DNA of 5,869 bases from the NCBI GenBank assembly GCA_017457585.1, contig JAFTHD010000023.1:1-5869 (forward strand). Direction: 5' to 3'. Shown piece after piece: positions 1 through 5,857 of the stretch. Origin of the DNA: Bacillota bacterium (lineage in GTDB: Bacteria > Bacillota_A > Clostridia > Peptostreptococcales > Anaerovoracaceae). A program made the position numbers and the translations under genes. Positions within the stretch are counted from its first letter, which is position 1, and each line of letters opens with the position of its first letter. The notes below the pieces were generated by a model. The model saw only the letters and a list, made by a program, of their open reading frames with translations, had not been told where the DNA came from and did no database searches.

Positions 1-993
1 AACAGCGGCAATGCCAACACGTGTGCTCCCAACGGAATAGAGATAGCAGAGGAGACCTGTAGGATTACGGCAGAAGCGCTGGGACTTAAGGCAACCGACA
101 TCGTCGTAGCGTCCACAGGCGTAATCGGTCAGGAACTGAGCATAGAACCTTTTAAGACAGGTGTTCCAAAGCTTGCCGGAATGCTCAGCACAGACGGCGG
201 ATCACAGGCGGCAGAGGCGATTATGACGACGGATACCGTTTCCAAGTCCATTGCAGTATCCTTTGAGGCAGGCGGCAAAGAGTGTGTTATCGGGGGTATA
301 GCCAAGGGATCCGGAATGATAAACCCGAACATGGCAACCATGCTTTCATTTATAACGACGGATGCGGCAATCTCTCCTGAGATGCTTCAGATGGCTCTTG
401 ATGAGGATATCAAGACGAGCTACAATCAGATATGTGTAGACGGCGATACGTCAACCAATGACACGGTAGCCGTTCTCGCAAACGGTCTTGCAGGAAACGA
501 ACAGATTACAGAGAAGGGTGCGGACTATGACGCCTTTGCAGACGCCCTTCATCAGGTGACGGTGTATCTCGCAAAGTGTCTTGCAAGAGACGGAGAGGGC
601 GCCACCAAGCTGATCGAATGCAATGTAAAGGGTGCTCCCGACGAAGCCATCGCAAGGAGCGTAAGCAAGTCGGTCATTGCATCGGACCTTCTCAAGGCTG
701 CCATATTCGGATCCGACGCCAACTGGGGCAGGGTGCTCTGCGCCATCGGATATGCAGAGGGCGATTTCAGCGCAGACAACATTGACGTTACCATGTCCTC
801 TGAAGCGGGCAGCGTCTTTGTATGCCAGGGCTCGCGCCACAAGGAATATTCGGAAGAGGAGGCCAGCGTCATACTGGCAAAGGATGAGATTGTCATAGAT
901 GTGGACCTGAATCAAGGGCAGGCGGAGGCTACGGCCTGGGGATGTGATCTCACATACGATTACGTTAGAATCAATGGTGACTACAGGAGCTGA
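1..993 (+). CDS. argJ: Bifunctional glutamate N-acetyltransferase / ornithine acetyltransferase ArgJ (5'-truncated by window edge)
   Basis: ArgJ moves the acetyl group from N-acetylornithine to glutamate, closing the cyclic arginine pathway; many family members also make N-acetylglutamate from acetyl-CoA. The reading frame is open from base 1 and gives 330 residues. Family members are about 400 long, so roughly 70-85 N-terminal residues are missing. Visible family motifs are NSGNANTC at residues 1-8, STGVIGQ near 38-44, [14 protein letters not shown] near 102-115, [11 protein letters not shown] near 150-160 and SDANWGR near 238-244, and the protein ends in NGDYRS. ArgJ cuts itself before the threonine of the ATML motif. 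Here that is Thr113 of the fragment (bases 337-339), giving a 218-residue beta chain with Thr as nucleophile. The stop lies 2 nt before argB, so the two genes are co-transcribed. Nothing looks broken in the visible part. Whether it is mono- or bifunctional cannot be read from the sequence. Confidence 0.96.
   Translation, partial: NSGNANTCAPNGIEIAEETCRITAEALGLKATDIVVASTGVIGQELSIEPFKTGVPKLAGMLSTDGGSQAAEAIMTTDTVSKSIAVSFEAGGKECVIGGIAKGSGMINPNMATMLSFITTDAAISPEMLQMALDEDIKTSYNQICVDGDTSTNDTVAVLANGLAGNEQITEKGADYDAFADALHQVTVYLAKCLARDGEGATKLIECNVKGAPDEAIARSVSKSVIASDLLKAAIFGSDANWGRVLCAIGYAEGDFSADNIDVTMSSEAGSVFVCQGSRHKEYSEEEASVILAKDEIVIDVDLNQGQAEATAWGCDLTYDYVRINGDYRS
985..989 (+). promoter_or_regulatory. 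argB ribosome-binding site inside the end of argJ
   Basis: AGGAG lies in the last codons of argJ and ends 6 nt before the ATG at 996. It fixes the argB start: the next in-frame Met is residue 35, past the conserved N-terminal helix. Its position over the argJ stop codon suggests translational coupling of the two genes (inference). Confidence 0.8.
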
Positions 994-995
994 TT

Positions 996-1937
996 ATGTT
1001 AATAAAGGACGACGACAGGAACATTCAGAAAAATCTTGAGAAGGCAGAGGTGCTCATAGAAGCCCTGCCGTATATAAGAAGATTTAACAGAAGATTTATG
1101 GTCGTGAAGTACGGCGGAAGTGCAATGGTGGATGAAGAGCTAAAGAAGAGCGTTATTCAGGACGTGGTTCTTCTGAAGCTGGTAGGATTCAAACCTATCA
1201 TCGTCCACGGCGGCGGCAAGGAGATAAGCAAATGGGTGGACAAGGTGGGAATGGATACGGAGTTCGTAGATGGATTCCGCAAGACCGATGAGGACACCAT
1301 GGAGCTTGCGGAGATGGTGCTGGGCAAGGTGAACAAGGATCTTGTTACCAACGTGCAGATGCTGGGCGTGAGAGCAGCCGGTATCAGCGGCAAGGACGGG
1401 GGCCTGTTCAAAGTTAAGAAAAAGACGCCAGGCGGCAAGGACATAGGATTTGTCGGAGATATCGTGGACGTGGACACGAAGATTCTGAGAGACCTGATCA
1501 AGAAGGACTTCCTGCCGATTGTATTCCCTGTAGGCATGGACGAAGAGGGAAACACGTACAACATCAATGCAGATGAGGCGGCAAGCGCCATTGCAGAGGC
1601 TCTCGAAGCCGAGAAGCTGGTGTATCTCTCAGATGTAGAGGGCGTGAGAATGGATGCGGACGATCCGGAGTCGGTCATATCAGAACTCTACGTGGAAGAA
1701 GCGAAGAAGCTGATCGAAGACGGAGTCATATCGGGCGGCATGCTGCCGAAGATAAACAACTGCATCAAGGCGATAGAGAATGGCGTTTCAAGAATACATA
1801 TCATGGATGGAAGAATTCCACACAGTATTTTGCTCGAAATATTTACGAACAAAGGTATAGGAACGGCAATATTAACGGAAAGCGAGGAGCGATATTTCGA
1901 TGAGTATGACGAAGAACGAGATACAGAGTCTCGATAA
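996..1937 (+). CDS. argB: Acetylglutamate kinase ArgB (arginine-sensitive type)
   Basis: ArgB phosphorylates N-acetylglutamate with ATP, the second step of cytoplasmic arginine synthesis. The 313-residue product is slightly longer than the usual 290-300 and has the amino acid kinase fold. Visible motifs are VVKYGGSAM (36-44, Lys38 in the phosphate-binding site), HGGGKEIS (71-78), GFRKTD (93-98, substrate-binding Arg95), YNINADEAA (188-196, Asp193), [10 protein letters not shown] (208-217) and GGMLPKI (247-253, Lys252). The N-terminal helix ending in EALPYI (22-27) and the C-terminal HIMDGR...[12 protein letters not shown] segment (268-290) are typical of hexameric kinases inhibited by arginine, so feedback inhibition is expected (inference from family knowledge). 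The last 20 or so residues after GIGTAIL are very acidic and partly encoded in the overlap with argD; they look like a lineage-specific tail. Position between argJ and argD supports the call. Confidence 0.97.
   Translation: MLIKDDDRNIQKNLEKAEVLIEALPYIRRFNRRFMVVKYGGSAMVDEELKKSVIQDVVLLKLVGFKPIIVHGGGKEISKWVDKVGMDTEFVDGFRKTDEDTMELAEMVLGKVNKDLVTNVQMLGVRAAGISGKDGGLFKVKKKTPGGKDIGFVGDIVDVDTKILRDLIKKDFLPIVFPVGMDEEGNTYNINADEAASAIAEALEAEKLVYLSDVEGVRMDADDPESVISELYVEEAKKLIEDGVISGGMLPKINNCIKAIENGVSRIHIMDGRIPHSILLEIFTNKGIGTAILTESEERYFDEYDEERDTESR
1885..1889 (+). promoter_or_regulatory. argD ribosome-binding site inside argB
   Basis: AGGAG lies within the argB coding region, 10 nt before the ATG at 1900. 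A second in-frame ATG at 1906 is 16 nt away, which is too far for good initiation, so the site favours the 1900 start. Ribosomes finishing argB at 1937 pass over both starts. Confidence 0.7.
1900..1937 (+). other. argB/argD coding overlap (38 nt, two frames)
   Basis: The end of argB and the start of argD share 38 nt read in different frames: argB stops with TAA at 1935-1937, argD starts with ATG at 1900. If argD used the ATG at 1906 the overlap would still be 32 nt. It encodes the acidic tail of ArgB and the variable N terminus of ArgD, so neither catalytic core is constrained by it. The arrangement implies coupled translation. Confidence 0.85.
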
Positions 1938-3081
1938 GGAACACATAGTAGGCACTTACGCCAGGTTTGATCTTGCCATCGATCACGGCAAGGGCGCGCG
2001 CTGCGTTTCGGTGGACGGCAAGGAGTACATCGACTTCACCTCCGGAATCGGCGTGAACTGTCTGGGATACTGCGATGAAGGATGGGTCAAGGCTGTGACA
2101 GAACAGGTAGCAAAGCTTCAGCACTGCTCAAACCTGTTTTATTCTGAGCCCCAGGTCAAGGTGGCGAAGGCGCTTACGGAGAGGACTGGCCTGAAGAAGG
2201 TCTTCTTCGGTAATTCAGGCGCCGAGGCCAATGAAGCGGCCATTAAGACAGCCAGGAAGTACGGTACGTCCAATAAAGGAGAAAACTGCAACAAGATTAT
2301 TTCTCTCGTCAACTCCTTCCACGGAAGGACGATGGCTACCATCACAGCAACAGGTCAGGAGCACTACCATAAGTACTTCACACCTTTCCTTGACGGATTC
2401 CTCTATTGCCCTGCAAACGATGTCGAAGCTCTAAAGGCTCTGGTATCAGAGGATGTCTGCGCAATCATGTTTGAGATGGTTCAGGGAGAGGGCGGCGTCC
2501 TCGACCTTGACAAGGAATTCGTTCAGGCGGCTGCGGAGATATGCAAAGCAAATGACATTCTCTTCATCGTGGACGAGGTGCAGACAGGTATCGGAAGGAC
2601 GGGCAAATTCTTTGCGTACGAATACTTCGGCATTGAGCCCGACATCGTGTCCTTTGCAAAGGGAATCGGCGGAGGCCTGCCGCTGGGCGGAACGCTTTTC
2701 GGAGAAAAGACATGCGACGTGCTCACCGCAGGTGACCACGGAACAACCTACGGCGGAAATCCTGTGGCGACGGCAGGGGCAGCATACGTACTATCCAGGA
2801 TAGACGACGCATTTTTGGAAGACGTCACAGCGAAAGGTCAGTACATCAGGGAAAAGCTCCTGGCAAGTCCTAAGGTAAAGAGCGTGAGCGGACTCGGTCT
2901 CATGCTTGGGATTGAAACGGACAGCGAAAAGAGTGCATCAGACATCGTTAAGGCGGCGCTTGAGGACGGCCTTATGGCGCTTACGGCTAAGGATAAGATA
3001 AGGCTTCTGCCGCCGCTTTCCATCACCTATGAGGAAATCGATGAAGGCCTTGAAATACTAATTAAAGCAATTGAAGGATAA
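1900..3081 (+). CDS. argD: Acetylornithine aminotransferase ArgD (class III, PLP-dependent)
   Basis: ArgD transfers an amino group from glutamate to N-acetylglutamate 5-semialdehyde, giving N-acetylornithine, in the cytoplasm. The 393-residue length is normal for the family. Class III aminotransferase features appear in order: GNSGAEAN (104-111, phosphate-binding loop), SFHGRT (139-144, aromatic residue stacking on the cofactor), EMVQGEGG (192-199), [13 protein letters not shown] (223-235, Asp225 contacting the pyridine nitrogen), [13 protein letters not shown] (251-263, Lys254 forming the Schiff base), HGTTYGGNP (280-288) and KIRLLPPL (366-373, Arg368 binding the substrate carboxylate). Some ArgD proteins also serve lysine synthesis, and 4-aminobutyrate or ornithine aminotransferases are close relatives. 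The position directly after argJ-argB makes ArgD by far the best call. The start at 1900 overlaps argB by 38 nt in another frame. No key residue is missing. Confidence 0.96.
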   Translation: MSMTKNEIQSLDKEHIVGTYARFDLAIDHGKGARCVSVDGKEYIDFTSGIGVNCLGYCDEGWVKAVTEQVAKLQHCSNLFYSEPQVKVAKALTERTGLKKVFFGNSGAEANEAAIKTARKYGTSNKGENCNKIISLVNSFHGRTMATITATGQEHYHKYFTPFLDGFLYCPANDVEALKALVSEDVCAIMFEMVQGEGGVLDLDKEFVQAAAEICKANDILFIVDEVQTGIGRTGKFFAYEYFGIEPDIVSFAKGIGGGLPLGGTLFGEKTCDVLTAGDHGTTYGGNPVATAGAAYVLSRIDDAFLEDVTAKGQYIREKLLASPKVKSVSGLGLMLGIETDSEKSASDIVKAALEDGLMALTAKDKIRLLPPLSITYEEIDEGLEILIKAIEG

Positions 3082-3084
3082 ATT

Positions 3085-3096
3085 GAAGGGTTGGAG
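3085..3096 (+). promoter_or_regulatory. Ribosome-binding region of the foldase lipoprotein gene
   Basis: Two purine-rich candidates lie before the ATG at 3099. GAAGGG (3085-3090) is 8 nt away, the usual distance. GGAG (3093-3096) is only 2 nt away, too close for normal use. The first is the likelier site, though it is weaker than the AGGAG sites of argB and argD. The start itself is fixed by the signal peptide that follows. Confidence 0.5.
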
Positions 3097-3098
3097 AA

Positions 3099-4175
3099 AT
3101 GAAGAGAAAGATACTTGCAATACTGCTCAGTTTAACGTTTGTCTTTGCATTTACTGCATGCGGAGACAGCAAGAGTTCAATGTCCTATGACGATTACAAT
3201 CTCGATGAATATCTCGATGTAGGAGATTACAAAGGTCTCGAGGTTGCGCCGTACAAAGTGTCCGTTTCTCAGGATGAGATTGACGCCGATGTAAAGAGCA
3301 CCCTGGAGGCTGCCGCAAAGGATGTTGATCTCACGAAGGATGATGAGATCAAGAAGGGCGATACGGTTAATATCGACTACGTCGGCAAAATTGACGGCAA
3401 AGAGTTCGAAGGCGGCTCGGCGGAAGGGTCGGATCTTGAAATCGGAAGCGGATCCTTTATCGAGGGATTTGAGGACGGCCTCATCGGCAAGAAAATAGGC
3501 GATAAGGTGGATTTGAACCTGCAGTTCCCTGAAAGCTACGGCAATAAGGATGTGGCCGGCAAGGACGTTGTGTTCTCGGTAACCATCAATTCTGCGAAGA
3601 GATCCGTTGCCCCTACGGAAGAGGCGTTTGTCAAGGAGAACGCAGCGTACGAATCGGTAGAGGATTTTGAAAAGGCAGTAAAAAAGAAACTGAAGAATAA
3701 GAAGGAAGAACAGGCGATTATGGATCAGAAGCAGTCCCTTTGGTCCGATGCCCTCGACAATACCACGGTAAATACGTATCCCGACAGGGAAGTTGATGCG
3801 TATAAAGAGCTGAACAGCAGTCAGATCGACAAGTACGCAGAGTCTTACGGAGTGAGCAGGGAAGATATGCTCAAGCAGTATGGATTTGAGAAGGAAGAGG
3901 ATTTCACGTCCGTCAACGAGGACAGCAGCAAGCTGCGCGTGAAGCAGGAAATGCTCATCGAATATATAGCTGCGAAGGAAGGTATCGAGTATACCGACAA
4001 GGAAGCAGAGGAAATGCTGCAGCAGATGAAGGACAGCGGATACGATGAGGATTCCATCAAGGAGCAGACGGGAAGAGAAGCGGAAGACTACATCCATATC
4101 GAACTGCTCTATGAGAAGGTACTGGATTTCCTCCTTGAAAATGCAGACGTAACAGGTGCCGCAAAGGAGTACTGA
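3099..4175 (+). CDS. Secreted trigger-factor-like foldase: lipoprotein with FKBP-type peptidyl-prolyl isomerase domain
   Basis: The 358-residue product begins with MKRK, a hydrophobic stretch (residues 5-19) and FTAC, with Cys21 as the likely lipidation site; Phe at -3 is a weak lipobox. It should be anchored on the outer face of the membrane. Residues 42-75 resemble the linker after the trigger-factor ribosome-binding domain (GDYKGLEV). Residues 83-168 are an FKBP domain of trigger-factor type: GDTVNIDYVGKIDG, FEGG (103-106), IGSGSFIEGFEDGL (115-128), FPESYG (143-148) and AGKDVVFSV (153-161). Residues 170-355 are helical and charged, matching the trigger-factor C-terminal (SurA-like) chaperone region. 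The ribosome-binding domain with its GFRxGK loop is absent; a signal peptide stands in its place. The inferred role is prolyl isomerisation and folding of exported proteins, comparable to PrsA. It starts 17 nt after argD with no terminator between, so it is probably co-transcribed. It is not the cytoplasmic trigger factor Tig. Confidence 0.88.
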   Translation: MKRKILAILLSLTFVFAFTACGDSKSSMSYDDYNLDEYLDVGDYKGLEVAPYKVSVSQDEIDADVKSTLEAAAKDVDLTKDDEIKKGDTVNIDYVGKIDGKEFEGGSAEGSDLEIGSGSFIEGFEDGLIGKKIGDKVDLNLQFPESYGNKDVAGKDVVFSVTINSAKRSVAPTEEAFVKENAAYESVEDFEKAVKKKLKNKKEEQAIMDQKQSLWSDALDNTTVNTYPDREVDAYKELNSSQIDKYAESYGVSREDMLKQYGFEKEEDFTSVNEDSSKLRVKQEMLIEYIAAKEGIEYTDKEAEEMLQQMKDSGYDEDSIKEQTGREAEDYIHIELLYEKVLDFLLENADVTGAAKEY

Positions 4176-4195
4176 TCCCCGTAGCAGGTAAAGTA

Positions 4196-4224
4196 TACAA
4201 TATTATTGTGTATTAAATATTGTA
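4196..4224. repeat. AT-rich inverted repeat, possible operator before the symporter gene
   Basis: TACAATATT (4196-4204) and AATATTGTA (4216-4224) form a perfect 9-bp inverted repeat with an 11-nt spacer. A second dyad, ACAATA-T-TATTGT (4197-4209), uses the same left arm. The arms sit just upstream of, and partly over, the -35 zone of the candidate promoter, as a regulator-binding site would. The regulator is unknown and none is encoded in the window. Chance symmetry in AT-rich DNA remains possible. Confidence 0.45.
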
Positions 4225-4251
4225 CATGAATGGATATGGTGATAATATAAA
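4220..4251 (+). promoter_or_regulatory. Candidate promoter for the AGCS symporter gene
   Basis: GATAAT (4241-4246) matches the -10 consensus at five of six positions and is preceded by TATG at 4235-4238, close to an extended -10 but one base off. The best -35 at a tolerable distance is TTGTAC (4220-4225), matching three of six with a short 15-nt spacer. An alternative is TATAAA (4246-4251) with TGTACA (4221-4226) at 19 nt. GATAAT would start transcription near 4253, at the base of the hairpin that follows. A promoter is expected here because the upstream operon seems to end; its exact position is uncertain. Confidence 0.4.
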
Positions 4252-4252
4252 A

Positions 4253-4289
4253 TGCGTCGGGTCTATGCCCGACGCAATGCTTTATTTTT
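4253..4289 (+). terminator. Intrinsic terminator-like hairpin between the foldase and symporter genes
   Basis: TGCGTCGGG (4253-4261) pairs perfectly with CCCGACGCA (4268-4276) around a 6-nt loop, giving a 9-bp GC-rich stem. It is followed by ATGC and then TTTATTTTT (4281-4289). It lies 77 nt after the foldase stop and would end the argJBD-foldase transcript. The T-tract starts a few bases after the stem and is interrupted, so termination on the + strand may be partial. Read on the - strand, the stem is followed at once by TTTTATATTAT, so it could also stop opposing transcription. It lies only 16 nt before the symporter ATG, hence also in that gene's leader. Confidence 0.72.
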
Positions 4290-4295
4290 GGGAGG
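4290..4295 (+). promoter_or_regulatory. Ribosome-binding site of the AGCS symporter gene
   Basis: GGGAGG ends 10 nt before the ATG at 4306 and is the strongest Shine-Dalgarno match in the window. It directly abuts the T-tract of the hairpin at 4253-4289, so the leader is packed with no spare sequence. It fixes the symporter start. Confidence 0.8.
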
Positions 4296-4305
4296 ATAAG
4301 TTATT

Positions 4306-5724
4306 ATGAATTTCACTGAATTGCTTGATAAGATTGATGACGTCGTTTGGGGCGTTCCGCTTATCATTCTTATCATGGGAACAGGCATCCTGCTCACCAT
4401 AAGGCTGAGGGTGCTTCAGTTCAGCAAGCTGGGACTGGCGCTGAAGTATATGGTGAAGAATGAAGAGGATGGTGTTGGAGAGGTTACCAGCTTCGGAGCA
4501 CTCTGTACGGCTCTGGCTGCGACGATTGGTACAGGTAACATCGTCGGTGTTGCTACCGCTGTCGTGGCAGGAGGCCCTGGAGCACTCTTTTGGATGATCA
4601 TTGCAGCATGCTTCGGTATGGCTACCAAGTATTCCGAAGGTCTCCTGGCTGTTAAGTACAGGGAAGAAAAAGAAGGCGGCAGATTCCTTGGCGGCCCGTT
4701 CTACTACATCGAGAAGGGAATGGGCTCAGGCTGGAAGTGGCTTGCCAAGCTCTTCGCCATATTCGGAATCGGCGCAGGTCTTCTCGGTATCGGTACCATC
4801 ACGCAGGTAAACGGTATCGCATCGGCTACGAAGACGTTCTTTGACCCTGATACACAGCATGCCGTGACCATATTCGGAACCCAGTATTCCATCGTTACAG
4901 TCATTGCAGCCATCGTAGTTGCAGGTGTAACGGCGCTCGTCGTAATCGGAGGACTTCAGAGAATCGCAAACGTAACGTCCATAGTAGTGCCTTTCATGGC
5001 AATTATGTACGTAATCGTTTGTCTCGCCATTATTATTTTCAACATTAAACATGTCCCGGAAGCTGTTGTAAGAATCATTGAGAGTGCATTCGGCATCAGG
5101 GCTATTGGCGGTGGTGCTCTCGGCGCTATGATGATCGCCATGCAAAAGGGTGTCGCAAGAGGAATTTTCTCAAATGAGGCAGGTCTGGGAAGCGCGCCTA
5201 TCGCTGCTGCTGCAGCTCGTACCAATGAGCCTGCAAGACAGGGTCTTGTAACCATGACCGGTACATTCATCGATACCATCTGCATCTGTACGATGACAGG
5301 CCTTGCGATCATGACTACGGGCGCATACGATGTTGCCCTTGATAAGGGCCTTGAGGGCGTAGAGGTAACAGCACAGGCCTTCGGCGCAGGTCTTCCTTGG
5401 CCTGATAGAGTCGGCTCCTGCGTGCTCATGATTTGCCTTGCATTCTTCGCATTCACGACCATTCTCGGGTGGGACTACTACAGTGAAAGATGTCTGGAGT
5501 ACCTGACCGGAGGACACCTTGGTATCGTGAAGGCTTACAGATGGCTCTACATATTCGCAGTTCTCATCGGACCGTTCCTGACCGTTGCTGCAGTATGGAC
5601 AATCGCTGATATCTTCAACGGCCTCATGGCAATTCCTAACCTGATCGCACTGGTTGTGCTCAGCGGCGTAGTTGTGGCGGAGACGAAGAAGTATCACGAC
5701 AAGCTGGCAAAAATGAAGTTATAA
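4306..5724 (+). CDS. Sodium:alanine/glycine symporter, AGCS family
   Basis: This is a 472-residue integral membrane protein that would import alanine, glycine or a similar small amino acid together with sodium across the cytoplasmic membrane. Length and hydrophobic profile suit the usual AGCS layout of about eleven membrane helices, with clear ones near 16-33, 64-87, 150-167, 197-216, 225-245, 318-338, 370-388, 411-431 and 437-458. Family motifs are FGALCTALAATIGTGNIVG (63-81), AGGPGALFWM (88-97) with GMATKYSE (104-111), GGPFYYIEKGMG (129-140), KGVARGIFSNEAGLGSAP (281-298) and TTILGWDYYSER (384-395). In the family signature, FWM is usually followed by Trp, but here by Ile98. The gene has its own strong ribosome-binding site and lies between two terminator-like hairpins, so it is probably monocistronic. 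Family members include AlsT/DagA; one (AlsT) has been linked to glutamine, so the substrate is not certain. Confidence 0.95.
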   Translation: MNFTELLDKIDDVVWGVPLIILIMGTGILLTIRLRVLQFSKLGLALKYMVKNEEDGVGEVTSFGALCTALAATIGTGNIVGVATAVVAGGPGALFWMIIAACFGMATKYSEGLLAVKYREEKEGGRFLGGPFYYIEKGMGSGWKWLAKLFAIFGIGAGLLGIGTITQVNGIASATKTFFDPDTQHAVTIFGTQYSIVTVIAAIVVAGVTALVVIGGLQRIANVTSIVVPFMAIMYVIVCLAIIIFNIKHVPEAVVRIIESAFGIRAIGGGALGAMMIAMQKGVARGIFSNEAGLGSAPIAAAAARTNEPARQGLVTMTGTFIDTICICTMTGLAIMTTGAYDVALDKGLEGVEVTAQAFGAGLPWPDRVGSCVLMICLAFFAFTTILGWDYYSERCLEYLTGGHLGIVKAYRWLYIFAVLIGPFLTVAAVWTIADIFNGLMAIPNLIALVVLSGVVVAETKKYHDKLAKMKL

Positions 5725-5758
5725 GAGCCGGCTGTTAGGAACCGATATTGATTAATTT

Positions 5759-5789
5759 GAGGCGGAACTCTAACCGCCTCTTTTTCTTT
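5759..5789 (+). terminator. Intrinsic terminator after the AGCS symporter gene
   Basis: GAGGCGG (5759-5765) pairs perfectly with CCGCCTC (5774-5780) around the loop AACTCTAA, and TTTTTCTTT (5781-5789) follows at once. It starts 34 nt after the symporter stop. The stem, short loop and immediate T-tract are textbook for rho-independent termination on the + strand. The - strand side lacks a T-run, so it should work in one direction only. Confidence 0.92.
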
Positions 5790-5798
5790 GCACAGGCG

Positions 5799-5818
5799 GT
5801 CTTCTATCGTAGAAGGAC
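5799..5818. repeat. Short hairpin beyond the symporter terminator
   Basis: CTTCTA (5801-5806) and TAGAAG (5810-5815) form a perfect 6-bp stem with the loop TCG. Pairing extends to GT/AC at the base if G5816 is bulged. No T-tract follows, so it is not a terminator. It may be the edge of a structured leader for a gene beyond the window, or chance. Confidence 0.3.
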
Positions 5819-5820
5819 TT

Positions 5821-5833
5821 GGTGACGGGTGAC
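5821..5833 (+). repeat. Tandem GGTGAC repeat
   Basis: GGTGAC occurs twice, separated by one G (5821-5826 and 5828-5833), a 7-bp period. The second copy overlaps the -35 of the weak promoter candidate at 5829-5857. It could be a small binding site, but two 6-mers are easily met by chance. Confidence 0.25.
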
Positions 5834-5857
5834 TTTTACAATCATACAAGAGATAAT
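5829..5857 (+). promoter_or_regulatory. Weak promoter candidate at the right edge
   Basis: GTGACT (5829-5834, four of six -35 positions) and GATAAT (5852-5857, five of six -10 positions) are separated by the ideal 17 nt. It follows a strong terminator and points off the right edge, so it could drive the next gene. No coding region is visible after it within the window. Confidence 0.35.

Noticed and set aside
451..915. Open frames on the - strand (and short alternate + frames) within argJ, with similar ones opposite argB, argD and the symporter gene.
   Set aside because: All lie wholly inside well-supported genes, encode low-complexity or composition-driven peptides, and have no family motifs. 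They are shadows.
3050..3082. Possible internal promoter at the end of argD (TTGAAA at 3050-3055 and GATAAA at 3077-3082).
   Set aside because: The spacing is 21 nt, too long for a normal sigma-A promoter, and the bases are explained as argD coding sequence. A true start there would need mapping data.
3177..4097. Long open frame (306 codons) on the - strand opposite the foldase lipoprotein gene.
   Set aside because: It is the antisense shadow of a gene rich in Asp, Glu and Lys codons, which read without stops in reverse. Its product shows no recognisable domain, and the + strand protein has clear family motifs throughout.
4222..4243. Possible ArgR operator (ARG box) around CATGAATGGATATGG before the symporter gene.
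   Set aside because: Only one half-site resembles the ATGAAT/ATTCA type consensus; the second half does not match. No convincing ARG box was seen, and the arg operon's own promoter lies outside the window.
5835..5857. TTTACA (5835-5840) as a -35 for GATAAT (5852-5857).
   Set aside because: The 11-nt spacing is too short for RNA polymerase; the 17-nt-spaced GTGACT is preferred although its match is weaker.
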